Below the pieces are notes generated by a model, which did no database searches, was not told where the DNA came from, and saw nothing but the letters and a program-made list of their open reading frames with translations. A stretch of 64,000 nucleotides of DNA from positions 1 to 64,000 of the forward strand of contig JAFGDK010000022.1 of assembly GCA_016932165.1 (NCBI GenBank), written 5' to 3'. Shown here piece by piece: positions 36,461 to 45,873 of this stretch. Each line of letters starts with the position of its first letter. Positions within the stretch are counted from its first letter, which is position 1. The translations under genes were made by a program, and so were the position numbers. The DNA is from Anaerolineales bacterium. GTDB lineage: Bacteria; Chloroflexota; Anaerolineae; Anaerolineales; UBA11579.

Positions 36461-37219
36461 TCAGGTGCCAACCACAATTGCGCCGTCTACACGCAAAGTG
36501 ACACCCGAGATATAGCTGGCCTCGTCTGAAGCCAGGAACAGGTAAGCGTTAGCAATATCAATCGGTTCACCTAATCTGCCCAGCGGGGTTTTGGCTTTCA
36601 TGCCATCGAGAATTTTTTCCGGCATTTGCTTCACCATTTCGGTCAGGGTGAATCCAGGCGCAACCGCATTCACTCTAATATTGTGTCGCCCCAATTCTCG
36701 CGCCCACACTTTGGTCATCCCAATCACACCTGCCTTGGTGGCAACATAATTCGTCTGCCCAAAATTACCATCCAATCCCACAATCGAGGTAGCATTCAGG
36801 ATCACCCCTCCGCCCTGATTGATCATAAACGGAGCCACTGCCTGAGCGCAGTTGAAGGTGCCTTTCAGATTCACATCAATCACCAGATCCCAATCTTCCT
36901 CAGACATTTGCTTCACAAGCTCGCCATCCTTGACCTTGACAAACAAACCATCTCGCAGCACACCAGCGTTATTAATCAACACATCCACCCGGCCATAGTT
37001 TTTAATCACATCATCAACCCACGCCTGCACATCCTGGCGGTCTGCCACATTAACTTTGTAGAAGTTCCCCCCGATTTCTTCAGCAACCTGCTCCCCAGCC
37101 TCAATTGACAAGTCGCAGATCGCCACCTTAGCACCTTCTTCAGCAAAACGCTGCGCGGTTGCTTTACCGATGCCTGCTGCGCCGCCGGTCACCAGGCACA
37201 CTTTATCCTTCATTCTCAT
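36461..37219 (-). CDS. Short-chain dehydrogenase (FabG-like)
   Basis: This 252-residue protein has the NAD(P) site TGGAAGIGKATA, NNAGVLRDG and the catalytic Ser (NATSIVG) with YVATK. Asp in AICDLS after the second strand favours NAD(H). The C-terminus SGVTLRVDGAIV is typical. AAGGAG lies six bases before ATG 37219 within the end of the small upstream gene. It probably oxidises or reduces a 3-hydroxy/3-oxoacyl-CoA in the catabolic locus. Confidence 0.93.
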   Translation of the reverse strand: MRMKDKVCLVTGGAAGIGKATAQRFAEEGAKVAICDLSIEAGEQVAEEIGGNFYKVNVADRQDVQAWVDDVIKNYGRVDVLINNAGVLRDGLFVKVKDGELVKQMSEEDWDLVIDVNLKGTFNCAQAVAPFMINQGGGVILNATSIVGLDGNFGQTNYVATKAGVIGMTKVWARELGRHNIRVNAVAPGFTLTEMVKQMPEKILDGMKAKTPLGRLGEPIDIANAYLFLASDEASYISGVTLRVDGAIVVGT

Positions 37220-37439
37220 TTTGTTCTCCTTTTTGATTGCCTAAAGTTTCAATTGGAAACATTCGTTTGATGAAATTTTCCGCATCCTGCCAGCATGTAA
37301 AGCTGAACTCCTCATCCGTTTGTATATGGCGGATCAGCCCGCGGTATCCCCCTTCATGATCGGCCTGGGGCTGATCTTGGACAATTCGAATCAGGAATGA
37401 TGCAACTTCCGGGTAAGCTTTCTCAAACATGGTTTTCAT
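37203..37439 (-). CDS. Small conserved-looking protein, unknown
   Basis: About 78 residues from ATG 37439 (83 if 37454 is used). The pattern FLIRIVQDQPQ..GGYRGLIRHIQTDEEFSF..DAENFIKRMFP, with a basic/acidic exchange and aromatic anchors, is seen in many small Chloroflexota proteins of unknown role. The 3' end overlaps the SDR start and carries its ribosome binding site, so it belongs to the operon as first gene. An inverted repeat lies just upstream. Confidence 0.55.
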   Translation of the reverse strand: MKTMFEKAYPEVASFLIRIVQDQPQADHEGGYRGLIRHIQTDEEFSFTCWQDAENFIKRMFPIETLGNQKGEQNENEG

Positions 37440-37456
37440 CCTTCTCATAACCACAA

Positions 37457-37472
37457 TAACACAAGCGTGTTA
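37457..37472. promoter_or_regulatory. Inverted repeat TAACAC-N4-GTGTTA, possible operator
   Basis: TAACACAAGCGTGTTA is a perfect 6+6 dyad just upstream of the first gene of the catabolic run and downstream of the regulator gene. It has no T-run, so it is not a terminator. It could bind the STAND/BTAD activator or another regulator. Confidence 0.4.
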
Positions 37473-37524
37473 CCCGGAGGTTACAAACTGATTAATCTAA
37501 AACCTGTTGGTGATCCTCGTGAAA

Positions 37525-40500
37525 TCAGCCGGCTTTGGTGAGTTGCTTGAATAACGTTTGGGTTTCCGGCGAGGGATCAATTCCAAGTTCCGACCGCAAA
37601 ACCTCAACACAGCGATGATAAGTGCGGGCTAACTGTCCATGATCTCCCAGGCCATCATAGGCGACCATCAAATGCCGGTATGCCCGTTCCCAACAAGTAT
37701 CCTGCCCAAGAATTTTCTGGCATTCATCAATCACATCTACAAATCGATGAAGTTTCAAGCTTAGTTCGCAAAACCTGTCCGCAGACTGTAAATAGGTAAC
37801 GGCCAGATGCTCTCTCTCCACAGCAGACCAAACTTTAAAACGGGCATCAGGCAAATATTCTCCATTGTATAAGCCCAAAGCATTTCGATAGGCTTCAAGT
37901 GCTTCGCCAATATCGTTTCCTGTAAGTTTTTCAGCCCGTTTTATTTCAGCCTCAAAAGTATCAACATCGAGGGATAAATCACAACCAGGCCGCAGGCCAT
38001 AAACAGATCCTTCTCGCAGCACAAAAGCAGACTCTGAACCGGCTATTCGGTCTGGTTCAAGGACGCGAAACAAGGTATTCAAAGAAACTTTAAAGTTTCC
38101 CTGCGCCGCTTTTTCTTTTATTCCCGGCCAAAGATATTCACAGATTTGATCTCTATCAAGTGGAGAGTTCCTGAAGGTCAGCAGCAGTTGGAAGAGGCGG
38201 CAAGTATTTTCTCGTTTCCAATCGCTATGCGCAACACACGAATTTCCTCTCCATAACTCAAAGTTTCCCAGAGTCTTCACGCGTAATTGATACCCGGGAT
38301 GAGATTCTATACCTGGAAGCCCCATCATCGCGAGCAGTTTTTCTGCGTATGGGCTAGATATCCTGTTTTCGCGTGCCCAGATCAGCAATGGGGCGATGAT
38401 TCGTTCATCAGGCAGCCCGACCATGGTTCGCCGGTATAACAGGTAATCATATTGGTTTTTCCGGCACACAGAGAAAACATCTTCAAGGGTTGGGATCAAA
38501 AGTTCAAACGCCTGTTTTTTGAACCAAGCCAGACATTGCCACATTCGCGCTGCACTCAGACCAAAACTATCACTGCATTCGTCGAATCCACGCACAGATT
38601 GATCTAACCACTCAAGTGCTTGATCTAATTTACCCTCCAATAAATAGCTTGTCCCCAAAGACATCCGGATATGTGAAGCAATCCACTCATCGCCTGCTTG
38701 GTTGGCAATTCCACATCCAATTTCCGCAACGCTGAGGGCTTCATCCAGCTTGCCCTGGTACCCGTTCACCCGGGTAAGCCCCCAAAAAGCCTCTACTCGC
38801 AATCTGGCCACAGAAAGTTCTTTGCTGATTTGTATTGCCCGTTGGAATAAATCTTCCGCCTGTTGGTAGCTTTCGTTGTCTGCTTTCCCCATCATCAGGG
38901 CACTGCCTTTACGCATATAGCCCACCGCTTTCACGAAAGGTGAAGACAACATCCTGCCCCGCACAATACCAGCCTCCGCACTGAGTAAAGCTTTATCCTT
39001 TTCTCCTTGCAAGGCATAGATCAAAGATAGCAGCAGTTGAGTTTCCCGATGTGCACGTGGGGTATAAACTGGTTCGGACGCTTCCTCCTGAGCCAATTTC
39101 TCTAATTGTTGCAGAGCCTCTTCCAGTTTCCCGGTTCGGAGCAAGACTCGCACCCAAAGCTCAGAATCAGCCGGTCCTTCCCGCCTCAAAATCTCCGCCT
39201 GATCTCGAAGTTTTTTAGCTTCTTCTACATTGCCAAGGTTTAATTTATTCTCTGCCAAGAGTTGGTATAACCTGACCTTTGCTTCCCTATCAGTAGTACC
39301 ATCACTTAAGCGCAAAGCCTGCTGCAAAAGCTCCTCTGCCCTCGCAGGGTTAACGGTATCAAGATAGATTCTTGCCTGCCCCCGCAGAGAGCGGCTCACA
39401 CCAACCGGATTCCCGCGCTCGCGAAACAAAGCTTCTGCCTGCTGGTACCATGCCAGAGCGTCTTGGAACCGGCTATGCAGTCGGGCCAGATCACCCAAAT
39501 AGTAGATTAAGTTTGGGAACTGACCGAGTACATCAGGGGACAGAGAGTCAAGGTAATTTGCCAGTGTATCTAAATGCCCCAAAGCCTGTAATTCCCCGCT
39601 GTAACTGTCCAGCAGATCAGCTGCGTTGAAAAAATCCTCAGCTCTTAGATAATGGTAGATCGCCGAGTTGATCCGGTCTTGGCTCCGGTAATACTCGGCA
39701 GCCCGCAGATGCAAGTTTTCCTTTTCAGCCGGCAGGAGCAGCTGGTTCAGAAATTGCTGAAAGAGGGGATGATACCTGAGATCCCCCCCTCCCAGTTGTG
39801 AAATGAATAGATCATTGTTTTGTAGGATTTTAAGATACTCATTGGAGTTTTCAATACCCAACAACCAGTTGCACACATCCGTGGTAAGCGATCGGAGCAC
39901 AGATGTTTTCCGCATAAAATCCTTCATCTCAGCACTTTGGTCTTCAAGAACGTCGTGAGCGAGGATTTCAAATAGGCTTTCCAGAGGCGAGTTGCGTCTG
40001 GACAATGCCTCCTTTATCGTTTTGACCGACCCGCTGAATAATGCGCGCCCGATCAATTGCAAGCTGATTACCCAGCCTTCTGTGGCTGCATACAAATCCT
40101 CAATTTCATCTGGTGTAAGCTCATAATGATAATGGATCTCGAATAGTTCTTTGATTTCTTCCTCTGAAAACATTAACATCGATTGGTCAATTTCCAGCAC
40201 CTGTCCCTGTGACCGCCATCTATAAAGGTTTGGTAACTGGATTGGCACGCGGGTTGCGCCAACAAAATGTAAATTTTCTGGAGCCAATCCAATCAAATTA
40301 TCCAGGATCAATGCAATCTCAGATGTTTCGGCTATCTGGTGCAAATCATCAAAGATCAGTACTGCTGGAGCACCAATCCCTGCCCCAACAACATGCAGAT
40401 ATTGAGCAACCACTTCCCGTGAAGGCAAAGGGCCGCGAGCGCTATCCCACGCATCCAATAGAGTAGTCGGAAGTCCAGTTATCGAAGGGAATGCATTTTC

Positions 40501-40758
40501 TGTCGCATAGCAAAGGCGGCGCAGAAAAACAACCGGATCCTGATCCCCTTCTGAGAGGTTGTACCAAATTGTATTGGGCAGATCATCAACCATTATCGCC
40601 AGGGCTGTGCTTTTCCCATATCCCGCTCCAGCCTGCACCAGGGTCAACCGATGATCAAAAACCCCTTCCAGGGCTTTTTTCACCCTATCGCGCATTAAAA
40701 GATAACGGTTCAGCTTTGGTGGTACGATTTTAGTTTCCAGGATGATCGGTTGAGACAT
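37525..40758 (-). CDS. STAND ATPase transcriptional activator with BTAD domain
   Basis: This 1077-residue protein starts with ILETKIVPPKLNRYLLMRDRV, as in MalT-like regulators, and has a P-loop VQAGAGYGKST near residue 45 and a Walker B-type ALILDNLIGLAP region. A long TPR-like superhelix (about 350-800) follows. The C-terminus has a winged-helix part (LRVKTLGNFELWRG, LLLTFRNSPLDRDQICEYLWPG) and a bacterial transcriptional activation domain (LGLYNGEYLPDARFKVWS, LRSELGIDPSPETQTLFKQL). Such proteins bind an inducer and ATP, then activate nearby genes. It lies directly upstream of the catabolic run on the same strand. A -10 box ends six bases before its ATG, so its mRNA may be leaderless. Confidence 0.92.
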   Translation of the reverse strand: MSQPIILETKIVPPKLNRYLLMRDRVKKALEGVFDHRLTLVQAGAGYGKSTALAIMVDDLPNTIWYNLSEGDQDPVVFLRRLCYATENAFPSITGLPTTLLDAWDSARGPLPSREVVAQYLHVVGAGIGAPAVLIFDDLHQIAETSEIALILDNLIGLAPENLHFVGATRVPIQLPNLYRWRSQGQVLEIDQSMLMFSEEEIKELFEIHYHYELTPDEIEDLYAATEGWVISLQLIGRALFSGSVKTIKEALSRRNSPLESLFEILAHDVLEDQSAEMKDFMRKTSVLRSLTTDVCNWLLGIENSNEYLKILQNNDLFISQLGGGDLRYHPLFQQFLNQLLLPAEKENLHLRAAEYYRSQDRINSAIYHYLRAEDFFNAADLLDSYSGELQALGHLDTLANYLDSLSPDVLGQFPNLIYYLGDLARLHSRFQDALAWYQQAEALFRERGNPVGVSRSLRGQARIYLDTVNPARAEELLQQALRLSDGTTDREAKVRLYQLLAENKLNLGNVEEAKKLRDQAEILRREGPADSELWVRVLLRTGKLEEALQQLEKLAQEEASEPVYTPRAHRETQLLLSLIYALQGEKDKALLSAEAGIVRGRMLSSPFVKAVGYMRKGSALMMGKADNESYQQAEDLFQRAIQISKELSVARLRVEAFWGLTRVNGYQGKLDEALSVAEIGCGIANQAGDEWIASHIRMSLGTSYLLEGKLDQALEWLDQSVRGFDECSDSFGLSAARMWQCLAWFKKQAFELLIPTLEDVFSVCRKNQYDYLLYRRTMVGLPDERIIAPLLIWARENRISSPYAEKLLAMMGLPGIESHPGYQLRVKTLGNFELWRGNSCVAHSDWKRENTCRLFQLLLTFRNSPLDRDQICEYLWPGIKEKAAQGNFKVSLNTLFRVLEPDRIAGSESAFVLREGSVYGLRPGCDLSLDVDTFEAEIKRAEKLTGNDIGEALEAYRNALGLYNGEYLPDARFKVWSAVEREHLAVTYLQSADRFCELSLKLHRFVDVIDECQKILGQDTCWERAYRHLMVAYDGLGDHGQLARTYHRCVEVLRSELGIDPSPETQTLFKQLTKAG

Positions 40759-40764
40759 GGGGGT

Positions 40765-40770
40765 ATTATA
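40765..40770 (-). promoter_or_regulatory. -10 box TATAAT, predicted leaderless start of the STAND regulator
   Basis: On the minus strand TATAAT is followed by six bases (ACCCCC) and then the ATG at 40758. Transcription should begin at the start codon. No Shine-Dalgarno sequence is visible. Confidence 0.5.
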
Positions 40771-40927
40771 CGCTGAACTTGAAACGATGGGTGTAGAAGA
40801 ATAAATTAATTTATCCCTTAAAAGTACTCACAAATTAATTAGGACTATAATAACCTCGTAATCATCGATTTATGTTTTTGGCAGCTTGAGGATTTTTTAA
40901 ACCTCGAACCAGCCTTGGAGAATCCCA

Positions 40928-41689
40928 TTGAATAATATTCTACACAGAATATCCGAATCCCTCCCTGATGGAGAAGTTGAGAAAATTTGTGTTGGTGCAA
41001 ACTGGTCAGCAGTTGTCATTCGTACAGATACCCAGCGCGTTTGTGGATTGGCCTCCAATCCAATAAAAAATCTTGATGTCAACCAGTCCTTCAAAGACAA
41101 TCTGAAAACATTGGAAAACAAATCAGCCAAAGAATTATTCCCACTGGTTCTAAACCCACACGAGCTATTTGCGGGCGTTGGATTAGCAGCAATGAATGCA
41201 ATCATTCCACAATCACCTTTCCCGTGGGTTGACGGCAACGCAGGCCGCCTGATTGGTGAAAAAGGTGCTGGAAAGCGAGTTGCACTAGTCGGTCATTTCC
41301 CGTTCGTTCCTGATCTAAAGGAAAGAGTTGGAAGGCTAGATATTCTCGAACTCAAACCCCGCGAAGGAGATTTCCACGCCAGACAAGCTCCAGAGATCCT
41401 CCCACAAGCAGATGTGATCGCCATCACCAGCATGGCTTTCGTCAATGGCACTATGGAAGGCTTGCTTGAACTATGCCCCAGCGAGGCTTATATCATTATC
41501 CTCGGGCCCAGCACCCCACTCAGCCCAATAATGTTTTCCGCAGGAGCAAACTTGCTGTGCGGCAGCATCGTTGAGAAGATTGATCCCGTATGCCAGAGCG
41601 TTTTGAGCGGGGATAATTTTCGGCAGGTAAAGAAAAATGGCGTTCGCTTGGTAGCCATCGAAAACCCGGCAACAATGAAAAATTTATAG
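40928..41689 (+). CDS. DUF4213/DUF364 protein (putative heavy-metal chelation)
   Basis: This 253-residue protein starts at TTG 40928, with GGAG seven bases ahead. The N-terminal DUF4213 part (ICVGANWSAVV, CGLASNP) and the C-terminal DUF364 part (GKRVALVGHFPFVPDLK, DVIAITSMAFVNGTMEGLLEL, ILGPSTPLSPIMFSAGANLLCG) are clear. The family often sits near molybdate/tungstate or other metal genes and has been proposed to bind metal. A TATAAT at 40846-40851 could be its -10 box. No neighbours point to one metal. Confidence 0.85.
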   Translation: MNNILHRISESLPDGEVEKICVGANWSAVVIRTDTQRVCGLASNPIKNLDVNQSFKDNLKTLENKSAKELFPLVLNPHELFAGVGLAAMNAIIPQSPFPWVDGNAGRLIGEKGAGKRVALVGHFPFVPDLKERVGRLDILELKPREGDFHARQAPEILPQADVIAITSMAFVNGTMEGLLELCPSEAYIIILGPSTPLSPIMFSAGANLLCGSIVEKIDPVCQSVLSGDNFRQVKKNGVRLVAIENPATMKNL

Positions 41690-41727
41690 TTGGGGAACCT
41701 CCAATTTGACGCAAATAATCATAGCGC

Positions 41728-41749
41728 AAAAAAGCACCTTGAAAGGTGC
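41728..41749 (-). terminator. Intrinsic terminator of the DUF2225 gene
   Basis: GCACCT (41734-41739) / AGGTGC (41744-41749) with loop TGAA is followed on the minus strand by TTTTTTGCGC. It is 36 bases past the stop of the minus-strand gene. Confidence 0.75.
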
Positions 41750-41785
41750 CGATTAATTCTCAATGTAAGTCTATGTTCGATACTC

Positions 41786-43321
41786 TCATTCTCGTAATCT
41801 GCGGTTTTTTATTAGCCGAATTATCAAATTTAATCCTAGAACCAATATAATGGACAGCCCGACTGAGACAATTGCTGGCCACCCGGCATAAACAACAGTG
41901 AAAACCACCCCACCAAGAAACACAACAAGAGGAATCACATATTTGACTATTGGATGTTGATAGCCGTCCCTTTTGGAAATTCTACCAATTAACTTCGCTG
42001 CAGGCTCTAACAGCCTTTGACCTAACCCCCAGATCAACCAGGTAGCGGCTGTTCCCCCAAAAATCAAGAGCCAATATTTGTAGATCTTTAAGGCTTCTAG
42101 ACCATAGAACGTAAGTGCTGAGGAAGCTAATATTGTGACCAGACCAAACAGGAAAAAGAGAATAATATTCCATCTTTTTTCTATTCGTCTCTCATCAACA
42201 ACCTGATAAGACTGCTGCTCATCTGGTCTATTTCGTTTGTTGTAGTGCTTCTTTAACGCCCCTTCAAGTTCTTGCATTTCTGTGGCATATGCCTTGCTCT
42301 CAACCTCTATCCTTTCAATCAAGGTAGAATCCTGAATGATCGATTTGAGATTCTTCAATTGTGATAAACTCTGCAAGCCCATCATCACCAAACAATCATC
42401 CGCCCAAAATCCCATTCTTCGTTCTGCTAATGACAATTTCAGCAATTCCCCGGTCAAATACTCGTCACCATTAAATAAAATCTTTGGCGTTTTGGATGAT
42501 TTAATTCTTTCTATCGCTGGTTTGCAAAGGTTATAGGCGCGATCATACAATGCCACCGCACTTTGCTGCTGCGTATACCGATAATATATGCCAATCGAGG
42601 TTAGAATTTTCCCATGGTAGTAGTCCAACGGGTCTAGGATCAAACCATCTGAGAAATTCCAGATCGGCTCATCCGATGGAGCAGTTGATTGCCGATGAGA
42701 CATTTCAAGCAGAAAACTATAAGTCCTGATTGCTAATTCTGGGGATTTGCTGCTCAACTTGTTCGCAACATGATATAAACGCTCTGCAGTCAGATACTTC
42801 TCTAATTTCCTGGCCATCTCGCCGCCAAGGTATGCTGCTATAGGCGCCTCAGCGCTGCCGATTGTGTCTTTTGCTGAAACTGCATTCTCAAAATAGCCAA
42901 GCGCCAGCTCTCTGCATTCATCAGAATTATTGATCCAACTGGCGCGCAGGTAAGCTTTCCCAATGTCAAAAAGCCTGGCACCACTAAACTCTAGATATTG
43001 AGCATAGTTTTCAAATTTTGACGAGGGCGATGAACTGTTTAACGAAGATTTTTTCCAAATTTTCGGCAAGGCTTCTTCAGAAAACTTTTGCAGGTCTGCT
43101 GAAATTGGCTCGTCAAATCGTTCGGGAATACTTCTTTCGGTAAACCCACACTGATTGCATTGGTAGAGCAACAGCTCAGTAATTGGGGCATCACTCACAA
43201 AACCCGGCTCGAAATCAGCTTTGAATCCCATCCCAGATAGATGTATTACACCTGCAAATACATCTTCAAATTCTTCCCCGCAATTAGGGCATCTAAGTTT
43301 TAGTGTAATAGGATCTGCCAT
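41786..43321 (-). CDS. DUF2225-like protein with C-terminal membrane segments
   Basis: From ATG 43321 this has about 511 residues. The N-terminus has two zinc-ribbon-like Cys pairs (LRCPNCGEEF and YQCNQCGFTE) as in DUF2225. A helical, TPR-like middle (SWINNSDECRELALGYFENAV) follows. The C-terminal 130 residues contain about four hydrophobic helices and a basic end. DUF2225 alone is cytosolic, so the membrane tail is notable. Function unknown. It follows the tyrosine-kinase gene by 38 bases. Confidence 0.75.
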   Translation of the reverse strand: MADPITLKLRCPNCGEEFEDVFAGVIHLSGMGFKADFEPGFVSDAPITELLLYQCNQCGFTERSIPERFDEPISADLQKFSEEALPKIWKKSSLNSSSPSSKFENYAQYLEFSGARLFDIGKAYLRASWINNSDECRELALGYFENAVSAKDTIGSAEAPIAAYLGGEMARKLEKYLTAERLYHVANKLSSKSPELAIRTYSFLLEMSHRQSTAPSDEPIWNFSDGLILDPLDYYHGKILTSIGIYYRYTQQQSAVALYDRAYNLCKPAIERIKSSKTPKILFNGDEYLTGELLKLSLAERRMGFWADDCLVMMGLQSLSQLKNLKSIIQDSTLIERIEVESKAYATEMQELEGALKKHYNKRNRPDEQQSYQVVDERRIEKRWNIILFFLFGLVTILASSALTFYGLEALKIYKYWLLIFGGTAATWLIWGLGQRLLEPAAKLIGRISKRDGYQHPIVKYVIPLVVFLGGVVFTVVYAGWPAIVSVGLSIILVLGLNLIIRLIKNRRLRE

Positions 43322-43359
43322 AATTCTAACCAACTTTTGCTAAATCACTTATGCCTCAT

Positions 43360-45180
43360 TTAAATCAGATTGTCATCAACAAAGGTTTTAGCTAAATTTT
43401 GCCATCGCTTATTTGCAATAACCCTGCCGGCAACAATACTACCAATGTAATTTGACATATCCGCGGGTAGTTGTATCGTAACTATATAAAATGAGGCTAG
43501 CAACTGTTCCAGCCTGTTTGACCTAATAGGAATGCGAGGTGCACTTTGTGCCCTAGGAGTTCTTGGAGTTCTGGGAGTCCTAGCGAGTCTTTTGGCGTCT
43601 GAGATTCCCCAAATTCTTTCATTAATCCTTGTGATTGTCTCAATATCCGCAGAAGACGTTCGAACTCTCTTTTCCCCTGATGGCATGGCAGGTTGTTGAT
43701 AATCTAACCCTTTTTGCGGTTCAGGGATCTTATTAATTTGAACATCTTCTCTCTCAGGCCGAGGAATTGAGATTCCCTCTTCCTTGATTTCATCTAAAGC
43801 AAGTGGCTCTAATGCTTGTCTATCTTCTTTGAGAGAAGAACTCCAAACCTCCTCTTTTGCGCTCCGATCTATCTTACCGAGGACCTGCGCGGGTTGATGG
43901 ATTTCCTTTTGATAATATGCGTAATATTTTTGCGTGTTTGGGTTCCTGGTTTGGTTGACGACTGCACCGATTAAATTAGCCTGTGCATCCCTCAACTGCT
44001 GAACACATGATTTCAAATCCGTTTCGGTAGTTGATGCAAAGTTACTTACCATCACCACACCATCAGCCTGTGGGACAATCATTAAACCATCCGCAACGCT
44101 CAAAATCGCTGGAGTGTCCAGGATAATTAAATCATATTCCTCGCGAAGTTTGAGCAGCAGCTTCTTCATTTTCTTTGATCCGAGCAGATCAGCTGACTGG
44201 ATTTTGGGAGGTCCGCTTGTAATTACATCAACATTTAGATAATCAGTTTTATTGATAACCTCGTTGAGGTCATTTTCCCCACTCAGCAGGTTACTTAAGC
44301 CAGTATTGTTCTTAAGATCATAAAAATTATCGATAGTCGGATGTAGCATATCGGTGTCAATGATGATAGTCTTTAATCCAGCTAAACCGAAACTCCGCCC
44401 AACATTCGCTGCAATAGTCGATTTTCCATCCTCTGGAACAGCACTGGTAAACGCGATGACCGCTTTTTTGGGTAAATCTTCCCGAGAGAGGATATTTGTC
44501 CTTAGACGCAGAAAGGTGTCGTAAAATGGATAGGTGTCTAGGATAAATTTAGTTGCCGTTTTTCCTCTGTGCGATGGAATTTCTCCAATTACCTTTAGCC
44601 CTGTTGCCCTCTCTACCACATTTGATGAACGCAAGCTGGTCTCATACCTTTCAAGCAGGTATGCCAGCCCGACACCAACAACAAGCCCAAGAATTCCTGT
44701 GATTGAATAAAACAAGATTTGCTGCAACAATTGTGGTGAGTCGGGTAAAGAAGCAGGTTCAATAATACTTAATTGCATATCACTGATCGGTTCAGCTTCA
44801 ATAATCACTTGGGCAAAAGTATTTGCTAATCTTTGTGCTCGTTGTGGATCAGAATCTCTGACTGTAATCTCAACCAACTCAGAGTTTGGAATCGAAATTA
44901 CTTCAACACTTAGCTCTTCCCCCTGATCAATCCCTGCCTGATCACGAAACTCATCAATGATTGGCTTGCTCCCGGCAATCTGAATGAAGGTATTCATAGT
45001 TCGTTCAGATAATTCAGTATTTGAATTTTCCGGAAGGGTAAACCGCAGTGTGGCCGTGGCAACCACAGAGTTGAAAAAAAGGGCTTTCCCCGCAAATGCA
45101 AGCAGCAAGGCAATTAGTATTGTTATAACAATGACAAGATAACGCCTTTTTAGGATTTGAAAAAATTGAAATAAATTCAT
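43360..45180 (-). CDS. Wzz-type chain-length regulator fused to a BY-kinase
   Basis: This 606-residue protein has a first membrane helix near 15-35, a periplasmic Wzz domain, and a second helix near 157-178. A cytosolic CpsD/Wzc-type kinase follows with Walker A SAVPEDGKST, Walker A' TIIIDTDMLHP and Walker B LIILDTPA. A basic tail follows with RTPRTPRTPR. The typical C-terminal tyrosine cluster is weak (only YYAYY near 420). It controls export and length of a surface polysaccharide. Sugar-nucleotide genes lie a few kilobases downstream in transcription of the next cluster. Confidence 0.9.
   Translation of the reverse strand: MNLFQFFQILKRRYLVIVITILIALLLAFAGKALFFNSVVATATLRFTLPENSNTELSERTMNTFIQIAGSKPIIDEFRDQAGIDQGEELSVEVISIPNSELVEITVRDSDPQRAQRLANTFAQVIIEAEPISDMQLSIIEPASLPDSPQLLQQILFYSITGILGLVVGVGLAYLLERYETSLRSSNVVERATGLKVIGEIPSHRGKTATKFILDTYPFYDTFLRLRTNILSREDLPKKAVIAFTSAVPEDGKSTIAANVGRSFGLAGLKTIIIDTDMLHPTIDNFYDLKNNTGLSNLLSGENDLNEVINKTDYLNVDVITSGPPKIQSADLLGSKKMKKLLLKLREEYDLIILDTPAILSVADGLMIVPQADGVVMVSNFASTTETDLKSCVQQLRDAQANLIGAVVNQTRNPNTQKYYAYYQKEIHQPAQVLGKIDRSAKEEVWSSSLKEDRQALEPLALDEIKEEGISIPRPEREDVQINKIPEPQKGLDYQQPAMPSGEKRVRTSSADIETITRINERIWGISDAKRLARTPRTPRTPRAQSAPRIPIRSNRLEQLLASFYIVTIQLPADMSNYIGSIVAGRVIANKRWQNLAKTFVDDNLI
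43553..43579 (-). repeat. 9-base tandem repeat in the kinase tail
   Basis: Three 9-base units (CTAGGAGTT, CTTGGAGTT, CTGGGAGTC on the plus strand), with a decayed fourth, encode Arg-Thr-Pro repeats. The length is a multiple of three, so copy changes keep the frame. Confidence 0.75.
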
Positions 45181-45291
45181 AATCTAAACCTGGAATACAC
45201 TCCTCAACTACCTATTATAACCCAGGAAACTCCTTGTTATACTCGATGATTAATCTTGTTATAACAAAAAAGATTATAAGTTCTTTCTCAA

Positions 45292-45873
45292 TCAAAAGCC
45301 GGCTTCACGTGGCTCTTCCAACCTCTCATAGAACACTAATAGCGTATTTCCATATTTTCGCCGATCGAACTCCGCGAAGTGTCTCAGACTGAACGTTTGA
45401 TACTCGCGCGGGTCGATCTGCACCACAACCCAGCCATCCCCCACCAGCCAATCCGGATTCTCATCCAGACCTTCCAATACTGTTACCCACATCCCCTGAT
45501 ACTGGGGAGGTGCAACATAAACGTAATCAAATTGCCTGTCTGGTTGCCGTCCCAGGTACGCAAATGCATCCATTCGCAAAACCTCCGCCCTCTCACCCAG
45601 CCCGACAATATCTAGGTTCTCCATAATGGTCCAGTGGGCTCTTCTCCCAAGTTCAACAAAACGCACAAACCCGGCACCCTGGCTGAGCGCCTCAATTCCC
45701 ACACTTCCAGTGCCGGCAAACAGATCAAGAAAATTGCACCCTGCCAAATCCAACCTGATGATGTTGAAGAAGGCTTCTTTCACTCGATCGGTTACCGGGC
45801 GGGTCCCGCTGCCCGGAACGAGTTTAAGCTTTTTGCCCTTTGCGCTGCCTGCAATCACCCGGATTGGCATCAC
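45292..45873 (-). CDS. rsmD: 16S rRNA (guanine966-N2)-methyltransferase
   Basis: This 193-residue protein begins with IRVIAGSAKGKKLKLVPG and TRPVTDRVKEAFFNII, the RsmD signature, then the SAM site FLDLFAGTGSVGIEALSQGA. The usual DPPF/Y catalytic motif reads VYVAPPQY, an Asp-to-Ala change; the two prolines and the aromatic residue remain. It methylates G966 of 16S rRNA during 30S assembly. It overlaps the upstream ATPase gene by four bases. Confidence 0.9.
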   Translation of the reverse strand: MMPIRVIAGSAKGKKLKLVPGSGTRPVTDRVKEAFFNIIRLDLAGCNFLDLFAGTGSVGIEALSQGAGFVRFVELGRRAHWTIMENLDIVGLGERAEVLRMDAFAYLGRQPDRQFDYVYVAPPQYQGMWVTVLEGLDENPDWLVGDGWVVVQIDPREYQTFSLRHFAEFDRRKYGNTLLVFYERLEEPREAGF

